From Girardinichthys multiradiatus (taxonomy: Eukaryota; Chordata; Actinopteri; Cyprinodontiformes; Goodeidae): DNA of 64,000 nucleotides. This document shows, one piece after another, positions 1 through 11,579 of this stretch. The notes beneath the pieces were generated by a model. That model was not told the DNA's origin. It searched no databases and worked only from the letters and a program-made list of their open reading frames with translations. The position numbers and the translations under genes are program-made. The stretch spans positions 2,046,001 through 2,110,000 of the forward strand of contig NC_061800.1 of assembly GCF_021462225.1 (NCBI RefSeq), read 5' to 3'. The stretch's first letter is position 1, and each line of letters starts with the position of its first letter.

Positions 1-89
1 CACATTTGACACAGCCATGTTTTTACATCATGTTTAGTTGAAGGCTTTTATAGTTTTAAGTCAGTTCAGGTGTCGTTCCAAACGAGTTA

Positions 90-2069
90 TCCCCGACAGA
101 ATCAGTATCCCCTGCGTCGGGAGCGCGCATTCAGCAGGAAGAGCGAATCCGGTCAACTCCGCCTCATTTTCAACCAACTAGACGCAGAAATAAGGATATT
201 TTACTTTTGTTAACGAAGTAAAAGAAAAGTATTGTTATATTGTTGCTCAGTTAGTGGGTTAAAACGGAAAATTCGACATTTATTGTTGTCACTTGGTATC
301 GTACGGGATTGTTTGAACAGATCGAGAACGTTTTCCTAACATGAGAATAATCACGTCAGATCTAGATTCAATGAGATGTTAATTCAATCAAGAAGTATAT
401 TAAGGAATACGAGAGAGGTATCTTTAAAAAAAAATATAACAATGTATAAAGTGTTTATAATAATCCATTTTCATTTTATTAGAATGGAATGTTTAAAATT
501 ATTTAGACTTCTCAATACCAAATGTTAAAAGTGTTACTGATTTAAAGCACTGCAGCCCAGCTTATTATTATTATTATTATTTTTTTTTTTTTGCAGCTTT
601 CTGATGGTAATGGTCATGTTTTATATTGTAAACTGAGTATTCTTTGACAGATCTCCATTAAGGCTGCTAGCCAAAAAAGCAGTTATTGGTTTCTTCAACT
701 TTGCAGTGTCATTGAAGTGCATGAATGTTTGTAGAAAAATAAAGTTATAACGTGGAGGAAGTACTTGTATGTTCTTTTGCTGCCAAGTAAGAACAGGAGT
801 ATTCTTCCTCTGCTTGGTCTTGCTGGGAGGGATACAATCCAAAGTTTCTAGAGTATAAAATCATGATGAGAAATATTTTTAGGCAGAAAATTCAAGAAAT
901 GTAAAGCTGTTCAGAGTCAGAGTGATACTTTTGGTATCCCCCTCTAACTTTACTGTATAAAGAGCTGTCAGCTCCAAAATTTAAGGAGTAGTTAGTCATC
1001 ATAAGAAGTGTTTGTAAACTAAAAATCAAGAATGAGGGATATTGTTGATCTATTTTTGGAAGAGGATACAAATTCTGGCAGGCTCAGCATGATAGTCTGT
1101 TTCCCCCCAAAGTAGTGGTAATTTATTGGCTGATTTAGGGCAAGATTAGGACAGAAAGACTGAAAAATTCAAAGACCACTAATCATAATCTAGGGATAGC
1201 AATGGTAGGATACGTCCAGCCTGCATTATTCTGCTCCAAAGTCATATGTCAACCCAGCATTATAAAGAGGCAAAAAAAAAAAAAAAAAAAGAAGCTGGTC
1301 AGCAAACTGGGCTGCAGTGATTTAAATCAGTAAAACTTTTGACATTCAGTATTGAGAAGCCTAAATAATTTTAAACATTCCATTTTAATAAAATGAAAAT
1401 AAAATGGATTATTTAAAACACCTTATACATTGGTATATTTTTTAATGATACCTTTCTCGTTTCCTTAATAGCTATATTTCTTGATTGAATTAAAATCTCA
1501 TTGAATCTAGATCTGACAGAAAAGAATAATTTTGGCTGTAACTTTACTCAGTTTTTATTTGATCACATTTGGGATCTGTTTTATATGATCCATTCATGAG
1601 GTCTATCTATCAACAAAAAATACACGAACAAGCAGACAGCTGTGATGGACTCAGGAAGGTGGATGTTTACTTTCAGCTGACAGACAAGCGAGAATCTAAT
1701 ACCTCAAAGCAAATAGTGTTTTCGTGAGACATCTGGAAATGACCACAGAGCCGTTTACGTTTGAGAACGTGTTATATTCAGTGATCAGTCGAGTTTAAAC
1801 AGGTGTGATTATTCTCATGTTAGGAAAACGTTCTCGATCTGTTCAAACAATCCCGTACGATACCAAGTGACAACAATAAATGTCGAATTTTCCGTTTTAA
1901 CCCACTAACTGAGCAACAATATAACAATACTTTTCTTTTACTTCGTTAACAAAAGTAAAATATCCTTATTTCTGCGTCTAGTTGGTTGAAAATGAGGCGG
2001 AGTTGACCGGATTCGCTCATCCTGCTGAATGCGCGCTCCCGACGCAGGGGATACTGATTCTGTCGGGGA
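90..2069. repeat. Long inverted-repeat element in en1 intron
   Basis: The sequence from 90 to about 560 recurs as its reverse complement at about 1305-1522 and 1795-2069. The outer arms (90-350 against about 1800-2069) differ at a single base over roughly 260 bp. The inner arms (about 345-560 against 1305-1522) are only about 90% identical by eye. A 270-280 bp segment (about 1523-1798) has no partner in the left arm. Both ends begin TCCCCGAC and are flanked by TA (88-89 and 2070-2071), as expected for a terminal-inverted-repeat transposon or foldback element. No transposase frame is visible in the spacer (600-1270). The element ends about 160 bp upstream of the en1 exon 2 acceptor. A local inverted duplication or an assembly fold-back are the alternatives. 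Confidence 0.7.
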
Positions 2070-2229
2070 TATTTACCTTGGCACGAAATGTGTCGTATGC
2101 AGAAGGGGTAAAAAAAAAAAAAGGGAAGTATTTTTTGCCAATGGCAATTGTTCTTCCCACGATTCTTAGTTGTTAAATATGCGCTGCATATTCATATTTC
2201 CGCTCTGCTGGCATTTGCTCTTACTGCAG

Positions 2230-2549
2230 GCCCAAGGACTCGGAAACTGAAAAAGTCGAAAAGCGGCAAAGAGGACAAGCGACCGCGCACGGCCTTCACA
2301 GCCGAGCAGCTCCAGAGACTGAAGATGGAGTTCCAGGTGAACCGCTATATCACGGAACAGCGGCGGCAGTCGCTGGCCCAGGAGCTCAACCTCCACGAGT
2401 CTCAGATCAAAATCTGGTTCCAGAACAAGCGGGCCAAGATAAAAAAGGCTAGTGGCTTCAAGAACGGTCTGGCGCTGCAGCTGATGGCACAGGGATTGTA
2501 CAACCATTCCACCACAACCATCCAACAGGACCAAGAGGACAGCGACTGA
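2230..2549 (+). CDS. en1: Engrailed-1 homeobox protein, exon 2
   Basis: This is the C-terminal exon of an engrailed homeodomain transcription factor, a nuclear regulator of midbrain-hindbrain, limb/fin and neuronal patterning. The acceptor is the pyrimidine-rich tract ending TTACTGCAG at 2221-2229. The exon starts in phase 1 inside a Gly codon, the known position of the engrailed intron just after the EH2 motif. It encodes the linker PRTRKLKK, the EH4 homeodomain beginning EDKRPRTAF with recognition helix [15 protein letters not shown], and the EH5 tail [13 protein letters not shown]. The tail [13 protein letters not shown] and the Gln/Asp-rich end match En1 rather than En2, whose tail has NKNTLAVHLM. 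The stop is TGA at 2547-2549. The fish paralogue (eng1a or eng1b) cannot be decided. Exon 1 lies outside the window to the left. The frame has no lesions. Confidence 0.95.
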
Positions 2550-2918
2550 GAGGCTGAGCAGATCCCGGGATACTACACATTGCAGATCCGTGGAAGGGTT
2601 TTAAGTGGAGGCTGCAGAGCTGAACCAAGCTGCTCCTATTTCATCATCTTCTTCGACTATTCAGAACTAACTCTGCAACAAACGAGGCAAAAAGACTGCC
2701 GACACAAACCAAAGATTTTGAATGGAAAGTCTGTCCCAAACAATTCATCATATTTTCTGTTTCAGGTTCTGGAGAACAGTCCATTTCAGCTGCAATATTC
2801 CTCTGCTACATGTTACTCAGAGGACACAAACTTGTCAACTAGTCCGCCATATAAGGATAGGAGATGATTTATGAGGAGGACCAATCCTGACATAATTAAG
2901 AATATGTACAGAAATAAA
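2550..2918 (+). other. Probable en1 3' untranslated region
   Basis: Moderately GC-rich sequence follows the en1 stop up to about 2865, where AT-rich inverted-repeat DNA starts. The first AATAAA downstream is at 2913-2918, just inside the left arm of that repeat, so the mobile element may supply the polyadenylation signal. A 95-codon plus frame (2580-2867) shows no recognisable protein and I do not regard it as coding. The true transcript end cannot be fixed without RNA data. Confidence 0.45.
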
Positions 2919-3750
2919 TGAATGGCTATCAAATAATCACTGGGCCAAAAAGTTGCTAGAAATGTAAATTAGTGCACCATTAAATGCAACAAAATAATAA
3001 AAAGAAGGGATTCAATATCCATATAATATAGATTCAATAATTGATCAATTAAACAGATATAAATATATTTTTATTGTAATCCACTTTTTTTATTTAAACC
3101 AGTAATTTAAACCACTAATCTGAATAATATTCAGATATACATTTGTCAAAAATAAAGCCTGGTAAATAAGGACAATATTAATCATACTAATAATCTTTTT
3201 AAAGTAAACTAATTTAAGGATGAATTCTGTCCCAATTAAGAGTTCAGTTTATATAAAGATGTTTATTTTTTAAAATTATTCAAAGACTAAAGCCCTGGCC
3301 CCCTGAGAAGGTAAAGGCTCTGGATAAAATATTGCATGTAGGCTGAGAAATATGTCTTTAAGATTTTAACAGCAGATGTGTACATTTTTAGTGACATAAA
3401 TATTCAACTCCTAACCTTAACAGGATTTGGTAAGACAGTTTTCTTCTAAGCCAATGATTATAGTGTAAATATAGGTTGTATTAGAATATTCATGAGGTGT
3501 AATATTGAATTTTTGTATATATAAATCTAGTGGTTTAAATAAAAGTAGTGGACTAAAATAGAAATGTATATATTAAAATATGATTAACTGATCAATTATT
3601 GAATAAATCACTTCTTTTTATTATTTGGTTGAATTTAATGGTGCACAAATTTATATTTCTAGCTACGTTTTGTCCCAGTAATTATTTTATAGAGTCATTT
3701 ATTTATTTCTGTTTATATTCTTAAATATGGTGATTGTTCCACCATAAATA
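2866..3750. repeat. Second long inverted repeat downstream of en1
   Basis: Positions about 2866-3130 reappear as reverse complement at about 3500-3750. Shared blocks include GTGCACCATTAAAT, AATAATAAAAAGAAG, CAATAATTGATCA and TTATTTAAACCAC. Identity is roughly 80-85% by eye, so it is older than the outer arms of the intronic repeat. The outer tips read ATTTATG and ATAAAT. The spacer (about 3140-3500) is AT-rich and non-coding. This looks like a non-autonomous foldback or MITE-like element; no clear target duplication was found. Confidence 0.6.
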
Positions 3751-5437
3751 GGCAGCAAATGCAGGCTCAAATTCTTTCAGTTATAAGCAACTGCAGATAT
3801 CCAGATATAACATTGCCTTCAACAATCAGCGATACTGTGTGTTGCTGTTGTTAAGTTTGTCCATGTTTACTGCAGTTACCTGGATAAAGATGCAGCATCA
3901 TTTTAAAAACGTTTTGTGATTTACATTGATATATAACAAATACAACTGTAAGTAGCCAAAAAAAAACGTGTTTTAAGTCTAATCACAGCAATGGACTGCT
4001 GAAAGAATAACCAATTTATTATTTGGAAATAATGTAATTAGAGGGCTGAGAAGTATAACCAGGATACCGTGACGTAGCATTTATGAGCTGAGGGCCATGT
4101 CAGCATTATTTAGAGCAACCAAGAGTCGTGGTAAAGAATTTTGACTTATGTTCAACAGTATGAATAAAATAAGAATACTAAACAAAGCATTCAAATTCAT
4201 TATTTGTAGAATATTTCGTATTTATACTCTTTGTAATTTAATATTTTTGATATTTTATTATGCGTGTAAACGTTTGTGTTATAGGATATGGTTATTTATA
4301 AAAAAATATTTTCCAGCACACAAGAGTGTAAGTTCGGATCAGTAGGACTGCTTCGGATATAAAAAATTATTTTGAAAGAGATCATATGAAAAAGTGGGAA
4401 AACTCTGTGGCCTGTGTGTGAACAGCGAGCGTTTGCTGCGTTGGAAAAAAGAGAGACAGCTGTCCACGAGAGATGGGCTTACAATATGTGTAATTAGACT
4501 AAACCTTTCCAAATAAACTCTTAAATCCCATTAAATATTCACACTGTGACCCAGTTTTTTCTTAGTGGATGAGTCTGGATAGTGATTAAATTGCTGGTGT
4601 CTGTTTAGGTGGCTGCGTGGGTTCTCGGATCATCGGTTCTGCTGAGTGGGACTGTGGTATCCTTGGTGAGAAGGTGAATTCACATCGCGGAACGCACCTC
4701 TATCAGCGATGTTGAAAGCGTTGCAGAGCATGAAATTGTCTCCGTCTCTCTACATTCAGCCATTTCATCATCAGCCATCCAAATTCACGCCTGGAACACA
4801 AATATGCTGCAAGGGAGCCAAGGAAGCAGTTGGGTTCCCTTGCAGCTCGTTCCCTGGCTCTCCTGTCAGGGTGAAAACAAACAAAAAACAAACCACCAAT
4901 GCAAACATTCAATAAACGGTTTGTGGAACTGAAGTTTGTATTTCACAACTTTTCATCAACAAACTGATTACTTTGGTACTTCTGTATTATCTAAATTATT
5001 CGTGTTATTACGTCGTTTTCGTCACGTGTTAAATAGCTGCCAAATACCATTGATCTATAATTAATTAATTCATTTTGAAATATATTATTTCTAATTCTTT
5101 CATTTTAAATCCTATTTCGAATATTAATCCTAATTCGAATATTAATTAAATAAGGACTTGTTTAGTTCAAGCAAACTGTTAACAGAGAGCAACTATTCCG
5201 AAATAAACTTTTTTTCTCCATTAGGCTACTTGCACGTCGTTTCTTGGCTAAACCAAAGAAAAATGTTTCAGATTTTGCACAGGAGACTATAATGCAGAAA
5301 TACAAAATAGGAAATATCATCCCTAATTAAACACTTATATAAACATACCTACAAGGTGTGGAGCATGTTTGTGCATGAACTATTACAGATGGTCATTTAT
5401 GAAAATCTGTGTTGATGCAGTTATAAAGCAGATGAGT
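3751..5437. other. AT-rich intergenic DNA, nothing recognised
   Basis: No protein, RNA gene or known repeat could be recognised here. Short frames at 4148-4345 (+) and 4703-4915 (both strands) are unremarkable and unsupported. As flanking DNA of a developmental homeobox gene it could hold conserved enhancers, but that needs cross-species alignment. Confidence 0.4.
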
Positions 5438-5455
5438 CCCCCCCCCCCCCCCCCC
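5438..5455. repeat. Poly-C tract (18 C)
   Basis: An uninterrupted run of 18 C lies at the outer end of the LINE remnant next to it. The length is likely polymorphic and error-prone in assembly. Confidence 0.9.
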
Positions 5456-5480
5456 GCCTATTTTTGCATAACAGAATATA

Positions 5481-7090
5481 CAGGTCCTTCTCAAAATATT
5501 AGCATATTGTGATAAAGTTCATTATTTTCCATAATGTCATGATGAAAATTTAACATTCATATATTTTAGATTCATTGCACACTAACTGAAATATTTCAGG
5601 TCTTTTATTGTCTTAATACGGATGATTTTGGCATACAGCTCATGAAAACCCAAAATTCCTATCTCACAAAATTAGCATATCATTAAAAGGGTCTCTAAAC
5701 GAGCTACGAACCTAATCATCTGAATCAACGAGTTAACTCTAAACACCTGCAAAAGATTCCTGAGGCCTTTAAAACTCCCAGCCTGGTTCATCACTCAAAA
5801 CCCCAATCATGGGTAAGACTGCCGACCTGACTGCTGTCCAGAAGGCCACTATTGACACCTTCAAGCAAGAGGGTAAGACACAGAAAGACATTTCTGAACA
5901 AATAGGCTGTTCCCAGAGTGCTGTATCAAGGCACCTCAGTGGGAAGTCTGTGGGAAGGAAAAGGTGTGGCAGAAAACGCTGCACAACGAGAAGAGGTGAC
6001 CGGACCCTGAGGAAGATTGTGGAGAAGGGCTGATTCCAGACCTTGGGGGACCTGCGGAAGCAGTGGACTGAGTCTGGAGTAGAAACATCCAGAGCCACCG
6101 TGCACAGGCATGTGCAGGAAATGGGCTACAGGTGCCGTATTCCCCAGGTCAAGCCACTTTTTTACCAGAAACAGCGGCAGAAGTGCCTGACCTGGACTAC
6201 AGAGAAGCAGCACTGGACTGTTGCTCAGTGGTCCAAAGTACTTTTTTCGGATGAAAGCAAATTCTGCATGTCATTCGGAAATCAAGGTGCCATAGTCTGG
6301 AGGAAGACTGGGGAGAAGGAAATGCCAAAATGCCAGAAGTCCAGTGTCAAGTACCCACAGTCAGTGATGGTCTGGGGTGCCGTGTCAGCTACTGGTGTTG
6401 GTCCACTGTGTTTTATCAAGGGCAGGGTCAATGCAGCTAGCTATCAGGAGATTTTGGAGCACTTCATGCTTCCATCTGCTGAAAAGCTTTATGGAGATGA
6501 AGATTTCATTTTTCAGCACGACCTGGCACCTGCTCACAGTGCCAAAACCACTGGTAAATGGTTTACTGACCATGGTATCAATGTGCTCAATTGGCCTGCC
6601 AACTCTCCTGACCTGAACCCCATAGAGAATCTGTGGGATATTGTGAAGAGAACGTTGAGAGACTCAAGACCCAACACTCTGGATGAGCTAAAGGCCGCTA
6701 TCGAAGCATCCTGGGCCTCCATAAGACCTCAGCAGTGCCACAGGCTGATTGCCTCCATGCCACGCCGCATTGAAGCAGTCATTTCTGCAAAAGGATTCCC
6801 AACCAAGTATTGAGTGCATAACTGTACATGATTATTTGAAGGTTGACGTTTTTTGTATTAAAAACACTTTTCTTTTATTGGTCGGATGAAATATGCTAAT
6901 TTTGTGAGATAGGAATTTTGGGTTTTCATGAGCTGTATGCCAAAATCATCCGTATTAAGACAATAAAAGACCTGAAATATTTCAGTTAGTGTGCAATGAA
7001 TCTAAAATATATGAATGTTAAATTTTCATCATTACATTATGGAAAATAATGAACTTTATCACAATATGCTAATATTTTGAGAAGGACCTG
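5481..7090 (+). mobile_element. Tc1-like transposon, 1,610 bp, complete ends
   Basis: Terminal inverted repeats of about 200 bp (5481-5680 and 6891-7090) begin CAGGTCCTTCTCAAAATATT and are nearly identical. The flanks are the TA target duplication (5479-5480 and 7091-7092). The interior carries one transposase frame (5809-6813). The high TIR identity and single coding lesion make this a fairly young insertion and the youngest layer of the local nest. Confidence 0.95.
5809..6813 (+). pseudogene. Tc1 transposase, DD34E, one nonsense codon
   Basis: This cut-and-paste transposase has an N-terminal paired-like helix-turn-helix (residues about 8-60, starting with TAVQKATIDTF), a basic linker (GRKRCGRKRC) and a DDE catalytic domain. 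The catalytic residues are visible in FSDESKF, FQHDLAPAH and NPIENLWD, with exactly 34 residues between the second Asp and the Glu. The length of 334 codons is normal for the family. The frame is uninterrupted except for one TGA at 6031-6033, probably from deamination of a CGA codon. The start is the ATG at 5809, about 130 bp inside the 5' TIR. Confidence 0.92.
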
Positions 7091-7889
7091 TACATATATA
7101 CAATATACAAATATACACATATATAAATAAAAAGGTGCATTTGCAACATCTGTATGGTGTTGTTTGGTACTCTATTGAATGTTCAACAGAGAAACAGCCT
7201 GGGGGAAGAAACTGTCTCTGTGGCGGCTAGTTTTAGTGAACAGTGCTCTGTAGCAGCGGCCTGAAGGTAAAATTCTGAACAGTTTATGTGCAGGGTGTGT
7301 GGGGTCTGCAGAGATTTTTGCAGCTCTTTTCCTGACCCTAGACCTGTATAAGTCCTGGATGGAGGGAAGATCAGCCCTGATTATTTTCTCTGCAGTCCTG
7401 ATTATTCGTTGCAGTCTGCATCTGTCCTATTTTGTGGATGAGCCAAACCACACTGAGATGGATGAAGACAGGAAAGACTGAATGATGGCAGTGTAGAAGA
7501 TGACCAGCAGCTCCTGTGGAAGGTTGAACTTCTTGAGTTGCCTCAGGAAGTACAGTCTCTGCTGGGCCTTCTTTCAAATAGTGTTTATGTGTGAAGACCA
7601 TCTCAGGTCCTCAGAGATGGTGGTTCCTAAGAACCTGAAGTGGTCCACAGCTGACATGGTGTTGTTGAGGATCGTGAGGGGGGTGTACGGGGGTGGTGTT
7701 CTCCGAACGTCCGCCACCATGTCCACAGTCTTGAGTGGGTTGAGTTCCAGGTAGTTCTGACAACACCAGTGTATCAGCCGATCCACCTGCTGTCTGTATG
7801 CAGGCTCATCACCGTCCTGGATCAGACCAATGACAGTGGTGTCGTCTGCAAACTTCAGGAGTTTCACGGACGAGTCCGCTGAGGTGCCG

Positions 7890-9075
7890 TCATTTGAGTA
7901 AGTTTAGTGATTCCTCCTCCAAAGTGTCATCATAGTCCTGGTCCTCGTCCAGAAGCTGGTAATCCTGGGGCAACATCGTATCAACAATTCCTCCAACCAT
8001 CCTTAATATCATTGCTCTGATACAGGGAATAACACACAGAGTAAAAAGGCAGAACAACAATAACACAGCGATGACAGGGGTCATGATTTTCAAAAGCAGT
8101 TGCCACCACGGTCCAGAAGTAAGCCACGAAGAAAGGCTTCCTCGGCCGGGATGGACAACCTGCTGCATACCCCTTTTAATTTCATTTAATTGGCATATAG
8201 CAACACTTACTGTGTGTCCATCTTCGCCGTTGGTTTTATCGGGGATGTAGGTGCAGCAGGTCTTGTTCAGGAGAGCGCAAACTCCCCCAGCCGAAGCTGT
8301 CAGCAGGTCCAACACCATCCTGTTCTGCAACACCACGGTTTGAAGAGCTGTGACTTCTGTTGCTGGTCCTGTAAGAGCTTTTGTGGTTGCATTAACAAAG
8401 AGTCCCAGTCGATAATCTATAGTTTCTAATCTAAGCATGTTCTTTCCTAAATTTAGCAAAATCTTATTTCCTGTTGATCTATGCTTGAATTCCTCATGTG
8501 GCTTCACACGGATGAGTTCCCTCTTTAGGGAAGGTTGAACTGAAATTACATAAGTGTGATCAGTGACATAAACAGGTGCACAAACACCACTCCAACTTAG
8601 AGGCAACTGCAAATAAATGGCAGTTCCACACATCCAGTGAAATCCATCTATTGCATAAGTGCCCTTTAGATCATGGACCTTTCCCCCTGGTTCAGCTTGG
8701 TGGGAAGGATACTAGTAAGTCGTGTTACAGATGTGCATTGGAATAGTCCGCACTGGGATGGAACCGGTGACCACGACACAATTAGAAAAATAGGAACCTG
8801 CAAGAAGCTCCACATAGTTGGACACAGGAGTTGTAACATTAAACTGTTTAAACTTTGTAACAGTACAGTTGTAAAATGTTACATTACCCATTACCATGCG
8901 GAAACTGGTACTGGCACCAGATACGCTGTTTCTGATAAAACACTCATCTCTTGGCACTGGTACTGGTCTAGCTGTCAACCTGGGCTGGTTGGAAGAGATA
9001 GGAAGTTCAGTACATACATAACAACCAGAAATGTTTCTGGACTTGGTTACAATTTTTCATGTTGGTACCAGCTGT
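7890..9075 (-). pseudogene. env: Retroviral env relic (SU end and TM)
   Basis: This is an endogenous retrovirus envelope gene with gamma-type organisation. The surface-subunit part (about 9075-8715) includes a CYVC motif (CxxC type) and several N-glycosylation sites. The transmembrane part (8633-7890) has a CX6CC motif (CALLNKTCC) after a heptad-rich segment, a hydrophobic membrane anchor rich in Leu/Val/Ile, and a cytoplasmic tail with acidic clusters. The frame is open apart from one TAG at 8712-8714 and a lesion near 9060. No clear furin cleavage motif was seen. The stop at 7890-7892 directly abuts LINE copy A. Not expected to be functional. Confidence 0.8.
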
Positions 9076-9399
9076 TAGTCTCAAATAAGTAATTTATATC
9101 TTGTATAAACATTCCATGAAAATCTTCATTTATCCACCTCTTTAATTTCTGGAGATTATGCAATTGTGGAAATGTCTGGCATATTATTAACACAATCAGG
9201 GAACACATGATAAACAAACTAAATGTTTCAACAACATCTTCCCTTTAGATTTACCTGTCAGTCTCTCTCTCACCCCTAAAGGCTAGGAAAGATCGTTGGT
9301 TTCTTCACTGACATTGAAACGAAGCCTCCACTAGATGGCGACAACCCCTTTATAGTCAGACTTCATCATTTCCAGCCTGAGTGGAAAGATTGACAGGCT

Positions 9400-10380
9400 C
9401 ACCTGTTTACAGTGTGTGTTTATAAATAGCCCCCTCTTGGATTTTCACAGCGGTAGGAGTTGTTAATAACACTTGGAATGGACCCTCCCACTTTGGATCA
9501 GACCACGCTTTCTTCTTAGAGGTCTTAATCAGCACCAATCACCTTCTTTCACATCACCAGGAACCTGTAGGGCTTCAGAAATATCATTGGGCAGATTATT
9601 AGCATTTTGTATGTCTCTAAACTGTAATGCCTTCATCATGTAATCTACTAACGTTGCCTCTTGTTGTGGACCTTTTAGGTCTTTTTGGAGATCAGGAATA
9701 TAATAAGGTCTGCCATGTATTATTTCAAAAGGTGTTTATTCACCCTGAGCTGATGGAGTTATCCTCATATTAAGTTTTACTATATCTAAACATTCAACCC
9801 AGTTTTTTTTTGTTTCTTCCATTGTCTTCCTAAGCTTCCTTTTAACTGTCCCATTTGTTCTTTCTACCAACCCTGCACTTTGGGGATGATAGCTACAGTT
9901 TGTTTTCAGGTCAATCTTAAAACATTTACCAAGTTCTTACGTGACTTTGTTAACAAAATGTGTTCCATTATCACCATAAATCCTTCTTGGAATTCCAAAT
10001 GTACATAGTCCTTTTTGCCACTGTTATAGCATCTGGTCCTTTGCAAGGAAAGATTTCCTTGGGGGTACATATCAAACAAGATGCACAAAAAATTTGTTTT
10101 AGTAAGTATTAATTGTTAAATCCATATGTAGTAAATTATTGTTCACTACCCCCCTGTTGAGACATAGCTCTGCACATGGCTCATTTGCAATTCAGTGGAA
10201 CATTGATTTAAGTAATATAGGCTTTCCTTCAGGGCATCTAGTAATCCCTTCACGTTTACATTCAACTAATTTAGCTGGTAACAGCACAGCATCTAATAAT
10301 TTCAGTAATAACTCTGCATTTTCCCATTGTGCTACCAATTATACCTTTATTTTTATTTATTTCCATACATAATATGTGCT
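9400..10380 (-). pseudogene. pol: Retroviral pol relic: RNase H end and integrase
   Basis: Reading the minus strand from about 10380 down gives the end of an RNase H domain, then an integrase core with a DNGTHF block (the second catalytic Asp) and a VERTNG block (the catalytic Glu). It ends in a C-terminal domain containing WEGPFQVLL, typical of gammaretrovirus-like integrase. Several frameshifts and stops break it. Its position upstream of env gives the normal pol-env order of one provirus. Gag, protease and RT are absent to the right, where an unrelated repeat begins near 10440. Confidence 0.75.
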
Positions 10381-10439
10381 GTCCAAGATGTTAATAAACC
10401 CGGAATGGTGTCACGATAGACAAGGTTAAATAATATTTA

Positions 10440-11460
10440 ATTGGATCTTTCCTGCAAATGTTTCTCTTTGGCGATGATAGCGTTGCTCTCTTTTTAATCA
10501 TCTGGTTCCATAACAATTTTTATTATTCATCAGCAAGATTATAACAGCTCTGAATAATCTATTCTAATTTAGTTTTATTTAGATGCATCTATTCTAATCT
10601 ATTTTTTATTAAATGCAGTAAGTCCTTATTATATTTAAGAATAAGGTCACTATTAGTTAGTTGCTACTATTTTAATAATGCTTAGTTTAGTTTAGGTTTC
10701 ATTAGTTCTGAAAAAACTAACTCATCAGTTTAGAAGGCTTAATAAAATTGATGAACACAAAAATGAAGAGCATGTTATGTCTTATAATCTTAGTTTGTCT
10801 TACCCAGTTTTATAAACACACCTGTACAGTTTCAGTCATCTATAGCTCTTCCCTTTTTAATTATACTTTGTATTTATTTCAAATAACTAAAGTTTATTTG
10901 AATTAACTCAAGTTTTCTCAATTTCAGGAATAGTAATTCTGTTAAGGAGCATTTAATCTGGTGTTAAATTTGAAATCTAATTTGATCATTCTGAACCTGA
11001 CTGGAAGAAGTCCAAACATCTGTTAAAATCCTTTTGTTTCACCATAAAAATTGACCTAATATTATTGTACTGTTGAGGATCAGACTTGCACGTATATTCT
11101 TTAATTATTATCATGCACATATACCCTAATTTTTACATAACATAAAACAAACATTTCACAAAAACAGACAGACAAAATGGACAGACATTGGCCACATAAA
11201 ATTTAATTACTCTGTTTGTAAAAGAATTACGACAACATTAAAGACTGGTCTATGAGCTTTCTTAACTTTATCAGTATTTCAATTTAGGTAGAACCTTTAC
11301 TATCTTTAGGTGATTTTGGAAAAATTCTGGAAACCTTATAGAAGTAAAAGTTTGGCAATGATCATCAGAACATCAGACCTTTATTAGCGCTTTTAAGGTC
11401 CTTCAAAGAGGCTCTTTAATGAAATCAATCATTCCCATTCACACACATTCACACACTGAC
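10440..11460 (-). repeat. ~0.9 kb dispersed repeat, minus copy
   Basis: This block is the reverse complement of 16925-17745 at roughly 80% identity by eye. Shared blocks include AATTACTCTGTTTGTAAAAG, CTTACCCAGTTTTATA and CAGACCTTTATTAGCGC. The right tip carries the tail GGTCCTTCAAAG...CATTCACACACATTC, which resembles the 3' end of the SINE at 36515-36830. No coding potential. The element class is unknown. Confidence 0.65.
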
Positions 11461-11579
11461 AACTTTGCCCCCATGGCTGTCATTAATATCCACTTGATGG
11501 TTTTTAGGATTTTGTATTTTTGTAATTTTAAGCACTTTGAATTGCCCTGCCTGCAATGTGCTGTACAAATAAATTTTAC

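Larger units (their letters stand above)
5456..7891 (-). mobile_element. Minus-strand LINE copy A, split by a Tc1
   Basis: This is a 5'-truncated copy of the CR1/L2/Rex1-type LINE whose full-length relative lies at 48154-51296. The 5' side (7574-7867) encodes the reverse transcriptase palm with FADDTTVIGLIQDGDE. The 3' part of the RT frame and the 3'UTR run down to about 7093. The 3'UTR then resumes at 5480 and continues to about 5456 on the far side of the Tc1 element. The break at TATATTCTG, found intact in the full-length copy, shows that the Tc1 inserted into the LINE 3'UTR. The LINE's 5' truncation abuts the retroviral env stop codon at 7890-7892. Confidence 0.8.

Noticed and set aside
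1982..2176. Plus-strand frame at the right arm of the intronic inverted repeat
   Set aside because: It ends in a poly-A run and lies in intron sequence mirrored at the left arm; no homology.
2166..2534. Minus-strand 122-codon frame opposite the homeobox
   Set aside because: Antisense shadow of the en1 exon; no independent protein features.
7890..10380. Assigning the minus-strand pol-env and the plus-strand tRNA-Tyr leader to one provirus
   Set aside because: They lie on opposite strands with other elements between; an inversion is possible but unsupported.
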